A stretch of 64,000 nt of DNA from positions 1,488,001-1,552,000 of the forward strand of contig SCHM01000004.1 of the NCBI GenBank assembly GCA_004123355.1, written 5' to 3'. Position numbers and translations under genes: made by a program. This DNA comes from Amphirosellinia nigrospora. Taxonomy: Eukaryota; Ascomycota; Sordariomycetes; Xylariales; Xylariaceae. A model generated the notes under the pieces. That model was not told the origin of the DNA. It saw only the letters and a program-made list of their open reading frames with translations, and did not search any database. Shown one piece after another: positions 10,955-25,200 of this stretch. Within the stretch, counting starts at the first letter, position 1; every line of letters begins with the position of its first letter.

Positions 10955-13900
10955 TTTTCTGTAAGGGCAGGGAGGCCCAGGCTTTTGATGACGGTGATGG
11001 TTAGGATCCCTAGCAAGGACCGGTGGGCTCGTGGAGCACCAGGAACGAAAGTGTGGGAAAGTGGACCGGAGGTAGATCAGTTCTCGATAGCTTTGGGTCC
11101 ACCGCTAATAGCCCGCCTGGTAGCTGTGGGCTTCTCGTTAATCTTGGTCGGACAGTGCCTTCGACAAAGATGGTTACGTTGCTGTTTGAGGGAAAGACAC
11201 ATGCGGGTTACACTGGGGAGGTTATTGCTGTCGGACCGAGATATAAGGGACGACCTAGTTTATCTAGTTTGACCACTGTTGCCTCGAGGAATCGAAAGAG
11301 GAAGCGATGCTCTCGTCCAGCGTTGCCGTATATGGCGTAGATGGTGTTTTGACCGGCGGCTATGCTAAGGCCCAAAAGTCACAACAGAAAAGTAGGCAAA
11401 TGAGCACCAAATTCGATCAAGGGCATGGGCGGGGCCGATAACCTAGAGCCGCCACCTGCACACTAGGCGATGGTATGGATGAGACGGTAAAGCTGGCGCC
11501 ACTACTATAGTAGGAATAGTAGGATGGTGTACGTTGCGAGCGATGTGGCTTTGTGGCTTTGTAGCTGTGATGTTTTGTTTTCTGGCACCTTTACCTCTTG
11601 GATTGGATGTTAAAGCTGTCGGGCGCGCGAGATGAAACGAATGACGATGGGGTAATAACGATGAAGCAGCGGCGTACGTGTCGGTGTGTCGCTTGTGTTG
11701 TGTATCATAAACAAGCGGAACGGTAATAATGGAGACCTCTGGGAGATGTGGTGGATCTCAAGGTCGTCATAAAGTGGATGTGGGAAGATTGAGGTGCAGG
11801 AAGAGCGGTTTCAATCGCCGACGCGGTTGGGTGCCCCTGCTTGGCTAGTGGTCGGGTTTGGAATACCAATGGTATGTATCTTTGGCTGCGCACGGAAGAG
11901 GCTCCAGTCTGGCTCCAGGATCTTGGTGGGCTAAGGTGTTGCGTAAGTACTGATTAAGTAACGTCGGGTGCTGAGCTACGGCGCCACGGCACCTAGGTAG
12001 TACTTGATTGTTGGTTGCCAGATGTACGAAAACGCCACCAACGTTAACCGCACCGAAGATAGTGCTTGCGTGTAACTGATCTTAGTTAAGTCTCCCAAAC
12101 ACGAACAGAGTCGAGAAGACTAAGGTACCTATACCCTGCTGTCTTGGCGGGTATATTTTTAAAGCGGACCTGACGTGACAGCCAACTGATAAGCCACAAA
12201 TGCACGCGTCTTGAAGTGGTGTGGGTGCAGTTGCTTGTGTTGTGGAGGGTGTGGTCAGTTTTTTTTTTTGTCGTGGTATTCCCACTCACTCTCTCATAAC
12301 CAACAAGTTTGTCGTAATCTAACCAAATGGCCAAAGTGACGACCAATTGACCTCACCTCTCAGCTCTAGCTGCCTTTGTCGCGAATAGAGTTAGATAGGG
12401 AGAGATCGCGTTTTCAGCAATGCTCGGTGACGTCAGCGCGTGAAAGAGCGGTTTCAGAATAGGCGATGAAAGGTGTCCGTCCCCGCCTAGGCAGCGCCTT
12501 AGAACCACCAGCCAGCCCCAAAAAAGTCTGGGCTGTTTATCGGAAGACTCTGTCGCTTCATGCGACGTGCCAGACACGATCGAATTTACCCACTCAACAT
12601 TCCACCCTTCCAGCACTCGTGTTGTTCTCTGGCCGTATCGTTAGACTCACGATATGTTATGAGTACCTGCGCTTGTTCAAGTAGACATTGATTTGTGTGT
12701 TGTCGGGCTCCGAAACTAATGCGTAGTCGTCACTTGGACACGCACTTATACGACGTTCAGCGCTTATAGGGAGATTAAGAAAGAAAAGACACTTGAATGA
12801 GCGTACGACTGCCTAGGGCTCTCCGTAAGTATGGCGTGGCTACGTTCTTATGAAAATAGGCCAGTCGATTAAATAGGCACAGGATTCAAGTAGACGTTTT
12901 TAACTTGAACAATATCTATGTAAGCTAGAAACTGGTGAGATTCAGTTGCGTAGACACCCACGAATTGGCGATTCAGGTGTTGCAGGTAGTGGATGATGAT
13001 TACCCTTTCGGATAATGATGATGAATGTTTTGGGGCGCAGCAGGTTATGTATGCGGTCAGGGCCGCAAACCGGTAAAAGACATGGGGAAATAAAGATAGG
13101 TAATAGCTGACCGGACAGAAGTCCGGACTTAGAGGGCCTGCTATTCGAGAGCGATAGACAATTGATCGCAGCAACAATTTCCCCAAATGTGTATGATTGT
13201 CCTAACATATACTACAGTACTATATATAAAAATCTACGAAAATAGAAAACTTCGAATACTAGTAAACCTATCGCCACCACATAACAACAGAGCTTGAACT
13301 ACCTACCTACGTGTGCAGGTCAGGGTAAGGTAATGTTTTAGATAAGTTCAATTTTCCAATTACATGGAAAAGTACGACTGTTCTGTCTACCTGCATCTGG
13401 CAGCTCGCCTAGTGCTCAGTAAGTACCTTCAGAGCCCCCAGGTCCAAAAGCTTTTATCGGTACTTTGCTAGTTCGGCCGGCGCTAGGTGGGATTCCCTCT
13501 TGCGCTAGCTCTCGATAGGGCTGGTATTCATTTTGACGTGGCTGGGTCTTGTCAAATTCCCATGCTGGAGAGCCCTGTTTGAAAAAAGCCGCTCCATAAG
13601 ATCGGCCGATCGTGTTGAAAAAAGCAGGTGGAGACGGGCGCTAGTACACAATACGAGAGTCCTGCAATTGTCCTGCACGTTGTCTGGTCTACCTACCCCA
13701 CGTGCCAACCACTACTATTAACATTGATTTCTTTCGCCTTCATTACAGCATTAGGTATCATTTTTCGAGTTCGATTTCCTATGCTTGCTCTAAACTGCAG
13801 ACAGCAACAGCACAGCCTCATTGATATATATATTCGGTGGCGAGCATTACCAGTGCCACGAATATGCTGTTCGCCCTCATGAATTTTATTATCTAGTATT

Positions 13901-16900
13901 GATGTCGATGGAAGAACACCCGGGCATCCCGGATGAAACTAAAAGCGGCAGCTCGCCTTATCCCACCTGATGTGTTTGCTTCTCACATAGGCCTCCCTAG
14001 AATCCAGAGAGCAGGCGAACCGTGTCTTCCGAATACGACTACACATATAGGTACAGTTTAGTAGTTATGGCATCAGCGCCTTTGCCCCTGCCAGAGTACC
14101 ACCCAACAAGTTACACCATTGGCCAGCAACTAGATAAGCCAACGATAATATTGAAAAGCAAGTCAAACACGGCTAGACGCAAGCAACATTCGATATTGCT
14201 GGAGAGAGTATCTTTCATACCTTTCACACTACTTGAGCATCTACGCCAAGCATCGAATTGCCAAGGGTTATACGAGTTGAATAGCATACTACGCTTATAT
14301 GACGAGGCAAACTCTATATTCAACCCACGTCACCTCTAAGAATCCCATGCAGAATATCAAAACCGCCCCCTGCAAAACGCTTCTTCCTGTTCTCCGCCAA
14401 CGGCATAACTCTAGAGTATGGAACAGGAATCCCTGATCGCCTTATCACACAACTCAGTTCTTATGCCGTGTGTTTCCCTGTCTATTGGGGTTTTTTTTCA
14501 TTATTGTTTTAGTTAGTAATAATAATATTATTCAAATAGTTCTGGTTGTTTTTGAAGGGTTAATACTTTCGTAGTTGAAATATATGCTTTACGACATGTC
14601 ACAGCGGGTAGTCCCGAGATAAAATGTTAAGGCTAGTGAGATAAGACGATAAACAAATAGTTTTACAAAACATTCCAGAGACCAAGGCAAATTCCATGGG
14701 AATAGAGTGGAATTCCACCGCATTCACTATCTAATGAATGCAATCATGACCAGAAGCAGTAAATTCTTGCTTTAAGTACATACTCGTAATAATCAACCTT
14801 GTCTTCTATCTCGGGCTCTCATCCCGCTCATCCCGAGATATATGTCTTGAACTTTGAACCCACATTTAGTTAAGAGCTCGCTGGCATAGTTTATTCCAAC
14901 CCCGAAGTCAGGTTCCGGATAGAGTCACTAATACACCCACAACTTGACATACTCGTTTTGCATATTGAACATGCTAGTATAGAACGATTGTCCATTACAA
15001 ATTGAGTTAGTTTTGGCTAGCTTGGCATTGTTAGCGGGAAAGCTATGTAGTTATACGTAGACATTAGCTCGAGGCTCTCGGTCTCTGGGCCGATGCTGTG
15101 TAGATGTGTTTCGTAACATTACCCCCTCATCCCATCTATCAAACAATAGAAACAGCTAATTACTACAGTAATTGTTAGTTTTACAATGGGGTCGCAAATA
15201 GATATTAGGGGTCTGGGCAAAACGTCCGAACTCCGTGGGCTAAGCACCAAGCGTGTCCCAACTGTTCATAATGGTCGCCGTAATTGAGGACATCAACATT
15301 TTGAAACATCGTGGAGTAGAACATATATGCCAAGAGAACTGCTGCTACAAGAACACATGGAACTCTGGAGTAAAAAATTGTGAATTTCATCGTAGAGTAG
15401 AGCATCGGTTGAAGGCGGAATTAGTATCGAAGCAAGCTCATGCTTGTATTAACTTGTATAGCATCATTTTCTTCTCGTCATAGAATCCACTTGATCGAGT
15501 GAAATCACCAGGTCGACCAGAAACGCGTACGTGACTAAGCAGTGCACAGCTCTGCAGCTTGCGCAGCCGAAACACCATGTCACTCTGTCGCGATCGAGTC
15601 CATATCTGCCGTTACAATGCGTTGCTCACGCGAGGAATTCGACGGTCCATCGTTGTTGGTATTCTTTCTGAATTTTGGTGATGCCTAGTCACAAGGCCTA
15701 AGCCAGAAACCTTGCCTAACCCTGATGCAGCCAATGCCAAACATGATGAACCGATCATACTCCCAACTCCAGCCTAGTACCTTCATCTATATCGAAGAGG
15801 GGTACAGCATAATGCGAACAGAAGCACCGAACGAGCGCGAGGGAAGAGGGGTAGAGAACTTGGCTCGGACGACACCGGAGTTGCCTGGAACGAGTAGGGT
15901 TAGTCAAACGCAACATTAATACTCGCATCTACAACTAACCGTGAGGTCGAGTCACTTTGCCCCTAGCAACGAGTTAGCCTTTTTTTTCGTCGGACCCTGA
16001 TGATCAAGAACAACTCACCAGATAACTCGGATCTTTGGTACCACGGATTTCCTTCTGTCCTTTGTAGACATATGCGATGCGCTTGCCGAGGTAGAAGCTT
16101 CAAATCATTAGACCACCTCTATGCCCCGTCGGATTGTTCAATAACCTACTTGGCATCTGTAGGGAATCGACGCCCTCGATCTTGATTAGACTGGTCTTAG
16201 GGTGGGCTGCATATGTTCGTTAGTGTCTTGCTAAACCAAAGCCTCCGAGGGCTAGTTGGGAATTTATGGTATGCATACTCGTGTGCTTGTTCCGAACGTG
16301 AAAGGTGACGACCTCTGCGGCACAGTGAGGTTAGTAACCGTGTTCTCGCGGCGGTGTCATGTCAACTGTCCGATATGTGTATTATACGTGGCGGTATGGT
16401 GTGTTTGATCCGAGTCGGGTCGCGGCAATGGGGGCTTGGGGTTTCTTACTTGACGTATACTAGAGCATATTTAGCATAAATCTAATCGTCACAGACGGGG
16501 GAACAAGTCACGATGCGACGAGATCAGGCAAGATTCGCGCATGAATTACGTCTTCCCTACTCGTGGGCGTCGTGCATGTGATTGAGGCAGGAGATGGGGA
16601 AGCCTTACATCTGTGACCGGCTTCAGAAGGCATCTTGACGGTGGCTGTTCTGACGCTCTCAGGAATCCTTGGGTAGAGGGACTGCGTGCTGGGGAGGTTA
16701 GTAGTCGTCGTGATGTCCGAACCTCGAAGGTTGACAGCGGATTGATGAAGGAGGACTTGGTTTGCGTGGTTTAGCGAGCCCTGCGCCACCAATACTCTTA
16801 ATTCGCACTGGAGAAAATTATTCCAATGGGTCAGTTTTTGTGTGTGGGCTTTTAGATAAGATAGACGAGCCACAGCTGGGGCTGAACAGCGTAGGTTACC

Positions 16901-18589
16901 CCCATATCGGCCGTTCGCACTTACAGCTATGATTGGATACCTCCCACAGCTAGAATGCTTTTATCCCAAGTCGCATGGCCTTTTGGCAAGCCCGGGGTAA
17001 TTTAGCCACTCCTGCCCATTGGTAATCTCATCGCCAGGAACCGTCGTGAGATGGACCTCAACATTAAGTTTCTACCTCTACGACCTCTATGGGTTGTAGT
17101 CATGTGTCCCAGTCACTAGCTATCGGGACGGTTAACGCTCTACTCGTGCGGTTCGCTTATCTCCGGAGCGCCATTTAAAGTGCTTGCAAACCTTCAGCAT
17201 GCGTCGACTACATTCGACCACGCGGGCTGATGCGGGCTGTTCTGCAACGGAACGACGGTCCTTACAGGAGATCCTTTATTGGGCTCATGCAAGCACCAAA
17301 ATAATTTGTAGCACACCACAATTACTCCGTTGCTTATAGATGCGGAGGTTGACGAAACTACGTAAGACATCATACCGTCATGTACGAATACTTACACGTA
17401 TAATAAAGGTAATAGGGGCCATGCTGCACAAAATCCTCACTGCCTAGGTACCTATATAGGTACGTACGTATGAGATGGGTAGCACCAGAGTTGATTATTA
17501 AGCAGGGCCAGGCGGATTCAGCGAGAAGTCTTCATCTGCACTACCTAGCGACAACACGATAACGCCAATAATCTCAAATTATCTTAAAGGCTACTACTCA
17601 ACTACCCGCCATTTCAGAGTAAGAGTAGGTAGGTAATTCCTGCAATCACAACTGCTATGCTTCTCAAATTCCTTCCTTGGCGCCCGACAAGAAGGCGGCC
17701 ACGACACCTGGCAGGCTCAAGGGTTTCGAGATCCTCTCAAGTACTACATGCGTGCATACGACGACCGCATATCTTACGTCGCGGAAAGTAGATTGCCTGA
17801 GTCTAGGAGACTTTGGCGTGTTGTTGAATACATAGAGGCCGCCTAACCCGCAAGACGTGAATGGACGGGAACCTTCAATCGCTTGATAAGGTGTCTACTA
17901 TGCCTAGGCAGTTGTTGAGTTTTCTGGAAGTAGAACCTAGTGCGGCATGGTGATGAGTAATGACGGGCTTAAGTCGTACTTCGGATTTACTGGATGTGGT
18001 TTCTGACGCAAATGAATGCCATCAACACCGACTTAGCGAAGACTTCACAGTCCCGTGCCTAGGTAGATGGAACCCCCGAAAGCGGGACCTGAGTAAGCCA
18101 TTCATACCCCGCTGTGGGAAATCACAACGACGGTGTGCAGTGTGGCAGGCTTGCGCCTGGTCCCGTCCCCTACGGGCAAGTCTCGCTCAAGTAGCACCCT
18201 CTGTCACGATATGTGAGGTGCGTACTGTACTCACTGTACCTTTTCTCGATAGCCTAGCTTGTAGCACAGTGATAATAATTCCGACAGAGCTATCTGTAGG
18301 TACTTTCCACATACCTTCGGGCTTACTTGCCTCGAGGAAGCTCCCCGGCTCCTCCTTGCTGCTGCTACCGCTGCTACTAGTGCTCCAGCTTGTTTCTGCT
18401 TCCGACCACTCCGCTGATGCTCGATTTCTGTTTCGACCTCTGCCTGCCGCTTCTTGTTCCATCTACTTCTCTATCTACAACCACCAGACAAGTGCCAACC
18501 ATCTACTTTACCATATAAGCTTCAGTTCCATCCTTTTTGTTTGTTTCGCCTTCTCCATTCGAGAATCCTCGCTCCTCCGATTAGACAAG
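10955..18589. other. 7.6-kb stretch with no supportable gene
   Basis: No open frame here shows family similarity, paired splice signals with coherent codon use, or a tRNA/5S pattern. Sub-features: an A/T-rich block with ATAATAATATTATT at 14480-14660; a T run at 12259-12269; TAGGTACCTA-type palindromes at 11988 and 17443-17462; and C/T-rich G6PD promoter DNA after 18230. The longest frame (17960-18610) is discussed under findings. Confidence 0.55.
18480..18589 (+). promoter_or_regulatory. Pyrimidine-rich leader of the G6PD gene
   Basis: The 110 bp before the G6PD ATG are dominated by C and T with CAxxC elements, as in highly expressed filamentous-fungal genes where transcription starts in or after a CT tract. 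No TATA box is obvious in it. The precise start site cannot be read from sequence. Confidence 0.5.
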
Positions 18590-20489
18590 ATGGACGCTCC
18601 AGCAGGGTGAGAACATACCCCGCCTCCGCCCCGCCATTTCATCACCTTTTCTGAATTACCTCGATCTTTACGTCTCCGCGAACGGCGCACAACTTGACGT
18701 TTCGACCGCGCCCCAGGACATCTTGTTGAGCAGAATGACAATGCTGACCACAAATTTGCAGTGGCGTGGAGCTCAAGGAAAACACCATCATCGTGGTCCT
18801 TGGTGCCTCGGGTGACCTTGCCAAGAAGAAGACTGTTCGTATCGTCTGCTAGCTCACTCGCAAAGAGCCTCTGACGCTGATTTTGTGTATAGTTCCCCGC
18901 GCTATTCGGACTCGTAGTATCATAGTTTGCATACAGTAGGAAATCATAGAAATAATCAAGCAAGCTAACGTTTCTGGAGTACCGCAACCAATTCCTTCCC
19001 AAGAACATCGAAATTGTTGGATATGCGCGGACAAAGATGGACCATGAAGAATACCTAAAGCGAGTCAAGTCGTATATCAAGACGCCTACTAAGGATTTGG
19101 AGAACCAGCTGTCGAATTCTGCAAGCTGTGCACCTATGTGTCGGGCCAATACGACCAAGATGACTCCTTCTTGCAGCTCAATAAGCATCTTGAGGAACTC
19201 GAAAAGCCGAAGCCCATCGTTTATTCTACATGGCCCTTCCGCCTAGCGTCTTTACGGTTGTCTCGCAGCACCTTAAACGATGCTGTTATCCTAAGAATGG
19301 AATTGCGCGTGTAATCGTAAGTGTCCCTTCCATAGTTAGCTTAAATGATGTGATTCTCATGGTTCGATTGGCATAGATCGAGAAGCCGTTTGGCAAAGAT
19401 TTGGCCAGCTCGCGCGAACTACATAAGGCTTTGGTGCCTGACTGGAAGGAAGATGAGCTCTATCGTATCGATCATTATCTTGGAAAGGAGATGGTCAAGA
19501 ATATTCTTATCCTCCGCTTTGGTAACGAGTTTTTTGGCGCGACCTGGAACCGACACCACATTGATAATGTTCAAATTACATTCAAGGAACCGTTCGGCAC
19601 AGAAGGTCGCGGTGGATATTTTGACGAATTTGGAATCATTCGTGATGTCATGCAAAACCACTTACTCCAAGTCTTGACGTTGCTTGCCATGGAACGTCCT
19701 ATTTCTTTCTCATCGGAGGACATTCGTGATGAGAAAGTTCGCGTCCTGCGCGGAATCCCTGCCATTGAACCTAAGAATGTCATAATTGGTCAATATGGCA
19801 AGTCTTTGGATGGAAGCAAACCTTCATACAAGGAGGATGACACCGTTCCCAAGGACTCGCGTTGCCCAACATTCTGTGCCCTTGTTGCTTATATCAAGAA
19901 CGAGCGGTGGGATGGCGTCCCTTTCATCATGAAGGCTGGTAAAGCGCTTAACGAGCAAAAGACAGAGATCCGGATTCAATTCAAGGATGTTACGAGCGGT
20001 ATCTTTAAGGATATACCGCGTAATGAGCTTGTCATGCGTATTCAGCCCAACGAGAGTGTTTACATCAAGATGAACTCTAAATTGCCAGGTTTGAGCATGC
20101 AGACGGTCGTTACAGAACTTGACCTCACGTACCGGCGGCGATTCTCGGATTTAAAGATCCCCGAGGCTTATGAATCGCTTATTCTGGATGCCCTGAAGGG
20201 CGATCATTCCAACTTCGTTCGAGACGATGAGCTTGACGCTAGTTGGAGGATATTTACCCCTCTACTTCACTACCTCGATAACAATAAGGAGATTGTTCCC
20301 ATGGAATACCCATATGGTGAGTGTTGACTTACCCGGCATCAAGTTGCTAGATACTAATCATCGTTCTATGTTAGGTTCTCGAGGGCCAGCTGTGCTAGAT
20401 GACTTCACGTCATCGTATGGTACAAGTTCAGCGATGCCGCGGGCTACCAGTGGCCCACAACCTCAGCGGCACCGCCCAACAAGTTGTAA
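18590..20489 (+). CDS. ZWF1: Glucose-6-phosphate 1-dehydrogenase
   Basis: This is the cytosolic enzyme oxidising glucose-6-phosphate to 6-phosphogluconolactone with NADP+, the entry step of the pentose phosphate pathway. Exons are 18590-18606 (MDAPAG), 18762-18834, 18893-18913 (21 nt), 18980-19316, 19377-20316 and 20375-20489. The NADP-binding motif GASGDLAKKK is in exon 2. The active-site signature RIDHYLGKE, the substrate-binding region and KAGKALNEQKTEIRIQF are in the long fifth exon, which is clean for 940 nt and almost identical to the fungal family. Exon 4 has two one-base losses (near 19114 and 19215) and the last exon one (near 20421). With the family frame followed, the protein ends QWPTTSAAPPNKL at TAA 20487-20489, the usual fungal C-terminus. 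NKL is a weak peroxisomal-signal-like tripeptide. A pyrimidine-rich leader precedes the ATG. Confidence 0.97.
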
Positions 20490-22202
20490 GTCGATATCGG
20501 GATCAGGTTTGCGAAGAGATGTCAGGCAGCCTCGTTCCATTCTTGGCAGGTGGGTGCTAACACGCTCGACTGTAGCTGAAAGCCCATCTCACATCTGGTA
20601 TAAATAACAGGTCGGGTCGGTGCTTGAGCGTCAGGCGCAATGAAAATACAAAACTTGGACGCCTCGCAATCCAGCAATGCCAGTTAGGGAAATCGCTCCA
20701 AGGGTTACAGTTATGTTCGCGATCGGTCGACGATGGATAACACTTGACATATATACTTTGGCGCTCTGTTACGCTGTGCTGGTCGAGGATAGAAAAAGGA
20801 AATCTGGCTTTGTCAATAACTCTCCGCAGAACATTGGCGTTGGTAAACGTTATCAGTGGCGGTGCCAAGTAGCCGGAGAGAAACCGAAATTTATGACGTT
20901 TCTAGCGTCAATGGCAAAACCAAAACTTTTCAAAACTAAAGTACCACAAGATTTGTCACGCCAATTTACTTTTGTATAAAAAGTAGCCTTTCATGATACA
21001 CTGCCGGGTTGTCCACGAAGTTCTTGCCTCATGGATGATGTCTATATGCATATGCGTCTCAGGCGTGAGTCAATCGGTTTCTTGGGTGGAGAGTTTATAT
21101 GTCCGTCGTATTTCGTATCCTTTGCTCATTCGCGGATGGCAATTTGGGAGTTCTTAGGTACCTTGGCTGGGTAAATCAATGCGAAGCACTGTGTATCCTC
21201 AGGCAGCAGCGCGTTCTGATGATGATGCTGATGCGTTGAAAATGGATCGTAAGCCTCCTCTGAAGATTAACAATACAAGGATATGAAAGAGGAGAAGGAT
21301 AAACACGATTCTGAAGTGAATGAAACGAAAGCGCAAGACTGTGCTAGAACAGTGGATGGAATACGGCGTATTCAGTGCTGGACTACTCCCAAATAGGCAA
21401 TAGCATGTCACCCAGTACCAGCGTCTGACTGAGATTCAGAACTTATACTGGACTGGCTGGAAGTGCTAGGTTAATACCTACCTTCGGTTCCAACTGCATG
21501 TGTGGTTGCAGATGACGGGACGGGTGACAGGCGGGTTCCCGGACTTTGAAATGCCCGTTATGCAGTATACATCATTCAATCATCCAAGTGCAGCCCGTTT
21601 GCCAAGAGCCCTGTACGTACATCTATGATCTGCGCAGGCAGGCACTTAGTCTAGGCTGCTGGGTTTCAGATCCAACTAAGCTTGAAAGAACTTCGCCAAA
21701 TTTAAGTTCTATCACGTTTGCCTTGAACCGCATCAGATCATTACACGTAGGAGGAAGTCTTCTTCGTTTACCTACGCGCCTGATTAATTTTCTAATTGAA
21801 CCTACTTTATAGGTAGATCTGGGTCGCGTATGGCTTGCCTCAATTTGGGTCTCTTCTGATAACTCTTCTATATTTATTCCTCTCAGCCTCCCCATTTCTC
21901 GGCAGGTCTATCCCAGAGAAGAATACAAATTACAACACGAACCCGCTCCCAGGTTTCTTTTTTTAATAAATAAAAGAAAAATAAGTTACCATATTCATGC
22001 CCGAGATATACTGATAAACCAAGCCTGCTTTGAAGATATTCGGGCAGCTCAGCCTAATCAGCTATCCCAGCTCTCTGACGCGTAAAAGAAAAAGTCAATT
22101 GGTATCCAGTTGATTATACCCAGCTTAGCATGGGCCGAAACCCCAGAGCCAGGCTCGTCAGTCCTTGACGAGACGGTGAGAGAGAAACCGCCAGCCTCGA
22201 CA
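20490..22202. other. Intergenic between G6PD and the ABC exporter
   Basis: This is 1.7 kb with no supportable gene. The segment 21750-22000 is AT-rich with TTTTTTAATAAATAAAAGAAA, and the ABC gene's promoter must be within the last few hundred bases. Confidence 0.55.
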
Positions 22203-25200
22203 ATGGCCGATGCGACCACCAAGGAAGAGCAGGCCGAACAAGACGCGAAGCTACGGCCCGAAAGAGAAGCTGCCTTCAAGGACTACATTGTAAGCACTGC
22301 GCCAGCATCCGGCCTCTAAGCGGTTACTAACTACGGAACAGCGAGTTTTCAGATATGCTCGAGGATGGGATTTGCCTCTCCTCGCTGTCGCTGGGGTGGC
22401 GGCTGCGGGATCTGGAGTTGTATGTCTGGACCTTGCAACGTCGGCTTCTTTAGATAGTCGCTGATCTTACTCGTACACCCTCCCACTAGTCAACATCATT
22501 TTTGGTAAGCAATGTTCAAATAGCGTTGTGCGCCTTTGCAGATGCTAATCCCTACGATAGGCAGATTGGTCAACCAATTCAACGGTTATTCCTTGTTCCG
22601 CCCACCCTCACCCGCGGCGAGTTTCAGGCGAGCCTCAACAGAAATGCGTATGCTCACCTTCGGATGATATGTTCATCTACTAATTACAGCTTCAGACTAT
22701 ATCTATTCCTTCTTTTCTTGGGTAGATTTACTTTGGCCTATATCAACAAGGTATTAGATTTGCTGAATGACCATGATGTCAATTTGCTTACACAAATAGT
22801 TCGCATACCGCATGATTGGGATCCGAATGTCAGCCGCCATCAGACTCGACTATTTGCGTTGCCTTTTTGGCCAGACCATTCATGTCCTTGATTCAATGCC
22901 CCCAGGCTCAGCTGCCGGAACCATAACAACAACCGCCAACACTTTGCAATTAGGTATTTCCGAGAAACTAGGCACTTTAATCGAATATCTTCTACGATAA
23001 TTGCAGCGATAATCATTGCGTTCATATACAGCTGGTCCCAAGCTCTTGTTACCAGCTCGGTTATTCTGTTTATTGGCTTGGTGTTGAGCATTATGCTCCC
23101 ATTCATTTTGAAAGGCACCGGCCGTTTAACCAAGGCCGAGACAAAATCCTCTTCGATAGCCAGTGAGACCTTCTCAGGTATTCGGATGGTTACCGCCTGC
23201 GGTGCTGAGGAGCGAATGGCGAAGCGTTTTGCTGTCTGGGCTGCTGCCGCCAAGAGACACGGGCAGTGGACGGCACCCTTTGTGGCCGTCCAGTTCGGTT
23301 TGGTCTTCTTTTCCATTTTTTCGACGTTTGGTCTTTTTTTATTCGGCACCAAGTCCTACGCCGAGGGTCGTACTGGCGATGTTGCACTATCACGGTCGTG
23401 CTCTTTCGGTTTTTCTACTGGTCTTTCTCTAGAACGAGTCTCAACGCCAATCATTGCTATTGGGAAGGCCATAGTGGCCGCGTGTGAGTTCTTCATTGTC
23501 ATAGATGCTCCACGGCCGGAACCAGACAGTTGAAGGACCCTGATGTATCCGCAACTACCGATATCGTTTTCAAGGATGTTGACTTCGCCTATCCCAGTCG
23601 ACCGCACGTCAAGGTCTTAGATCAGCTCAACCTTACCATCGAAGCGGGAAAACTTACAGCGATCGTTGGCCCATCTGGCTCAGGGAAAAGCACCATTGTT
23701 GGATTAGTTGAACGCTGGTATACTCTGCACGATCAACATATCATCGCCAAGGCGATTGATAAAGAAGAAAAAAAGAAGGAAGAAAAGAAAAGAACAAGAA
23801 AAGGAAAAAGGCGAGCTCTAACGATACGGACGAGGAAGAGCCCTCAGCCGAGCCGGAAACAACAGGCCCCATTATTGAGTTGAAGGGTTCAATATCGACT
23901 TGCGGTCATGAACTTGACCAAATCAACTTAAAGTGGTGGCGATCTCAAATAGGGCTCGTGCAGCAAGAACCTTTTCTCTTCAACGATACAGTTCACAATA
24001 ACGTTGCCTATGGGCTAATTGGGTCAGATATGGAACATGAGACAGATGACCGGAAGAAAAACTTGTCAAGGAGGCTTGCAAAGAAGCATTCGCCGATGAG
24101 TTTATTGATCGGCTCCCTGACGGCTATGACACTCTCGTTGGCGACAGTGGTACAAAACTATCGGAGGCCAACGTCAGCGAATCTGCATTGCTCGGGCTAT
24201 CATCAAGACCTAAAATACTTATTCTCGACGAGGCAACATCTGCGATTGATGTGAGGAGAGCGAATTGTTCAAGCCGCATTGGATAGGGTCTCTCAAGGGC
24301 GAACCACTATCACTATCGCACATCGTTTATCGACAATAAAGAAAGCTGACACAATCGTCGTGCTGAAGAAAGGTCAGGTTGTTGAGAAGGGAAATCACGA
24401 GTCTCTCTCCAGAATGACAAGGTGTTACTATGGCCTTGTCACGCACAGCAGCTCTCGCTCGGCGAACCCACTGAGGCTAGCGATTCCGAGAACCAGAGAG
24501 GAAGATCTTGGGGCTATTCTCTCGCGCGAGAAGAGCGCAGCTGTATCAGATACTGCAGATCAGCCAAAGCCGGAGGATTGGAAAGATAGAGGCCTGTTTG
24601 GAAGTTTCGGAAAGCTCTTATACGAGCAGCGCAGTCGCTTCCCTGCCTATGTTGTTGTTTATTATCGCCGCCGCGGGTGCGGGTGTAAGTCTTGGCTCTA
24701 TTCACTCTCTTTGGATGTTTATTTCTAACACACATTAGCCGGGGCGCCGATACAGGCATGGTTGTTCGCAAAGGTCATTGTAGTCTTCCAATATGTCAAC
24801 GACTTGCCTAAGTTCACCTCAGATACGTTTTCACATCTTGTTTACATTTAGGTCCTTGCATTTGCCCACATGCCTCTCTCACATTCTGTCCCCTTTATCA
24901 CAACCCAGGAGCAGTTATTGAAGGCAGCGATTTGCCCTGCCCACATCTTATGAGTCCAGTACAAAACTTTACTAACCGCTGCTAGGGCTAATTTCTGGTC
25001 TTTGATATGGGTTATCCTTGGCATCGGTATCGGCATCAGTTACTTTGTCCTCACTTTGTAGCTACACATCTCGCCTATGTGAGTACGTTCCACTACATTG
25101 TAGCTTATCTACTTATCAAGTTCGCAGCATGTGTCTTCAACCTATCGACAGCAGTATTTGAAGCATACTGTACCAAAAGACAGAATTCTTTGACGACGAA

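Noticed and set aside
16508-16873. 121-codon minus-strand open frame
   Set aside because: No recognisable family, no splice partners, and codon use looks random.
10955-18589. tRNA or 5S rRNA genes in the empty block
   Set aside because: I found no B-box-like GGTTCGANNCC with a matching cloverleaf and no 5S-like internal control region by eye. A covariance-model scan would be decisive.
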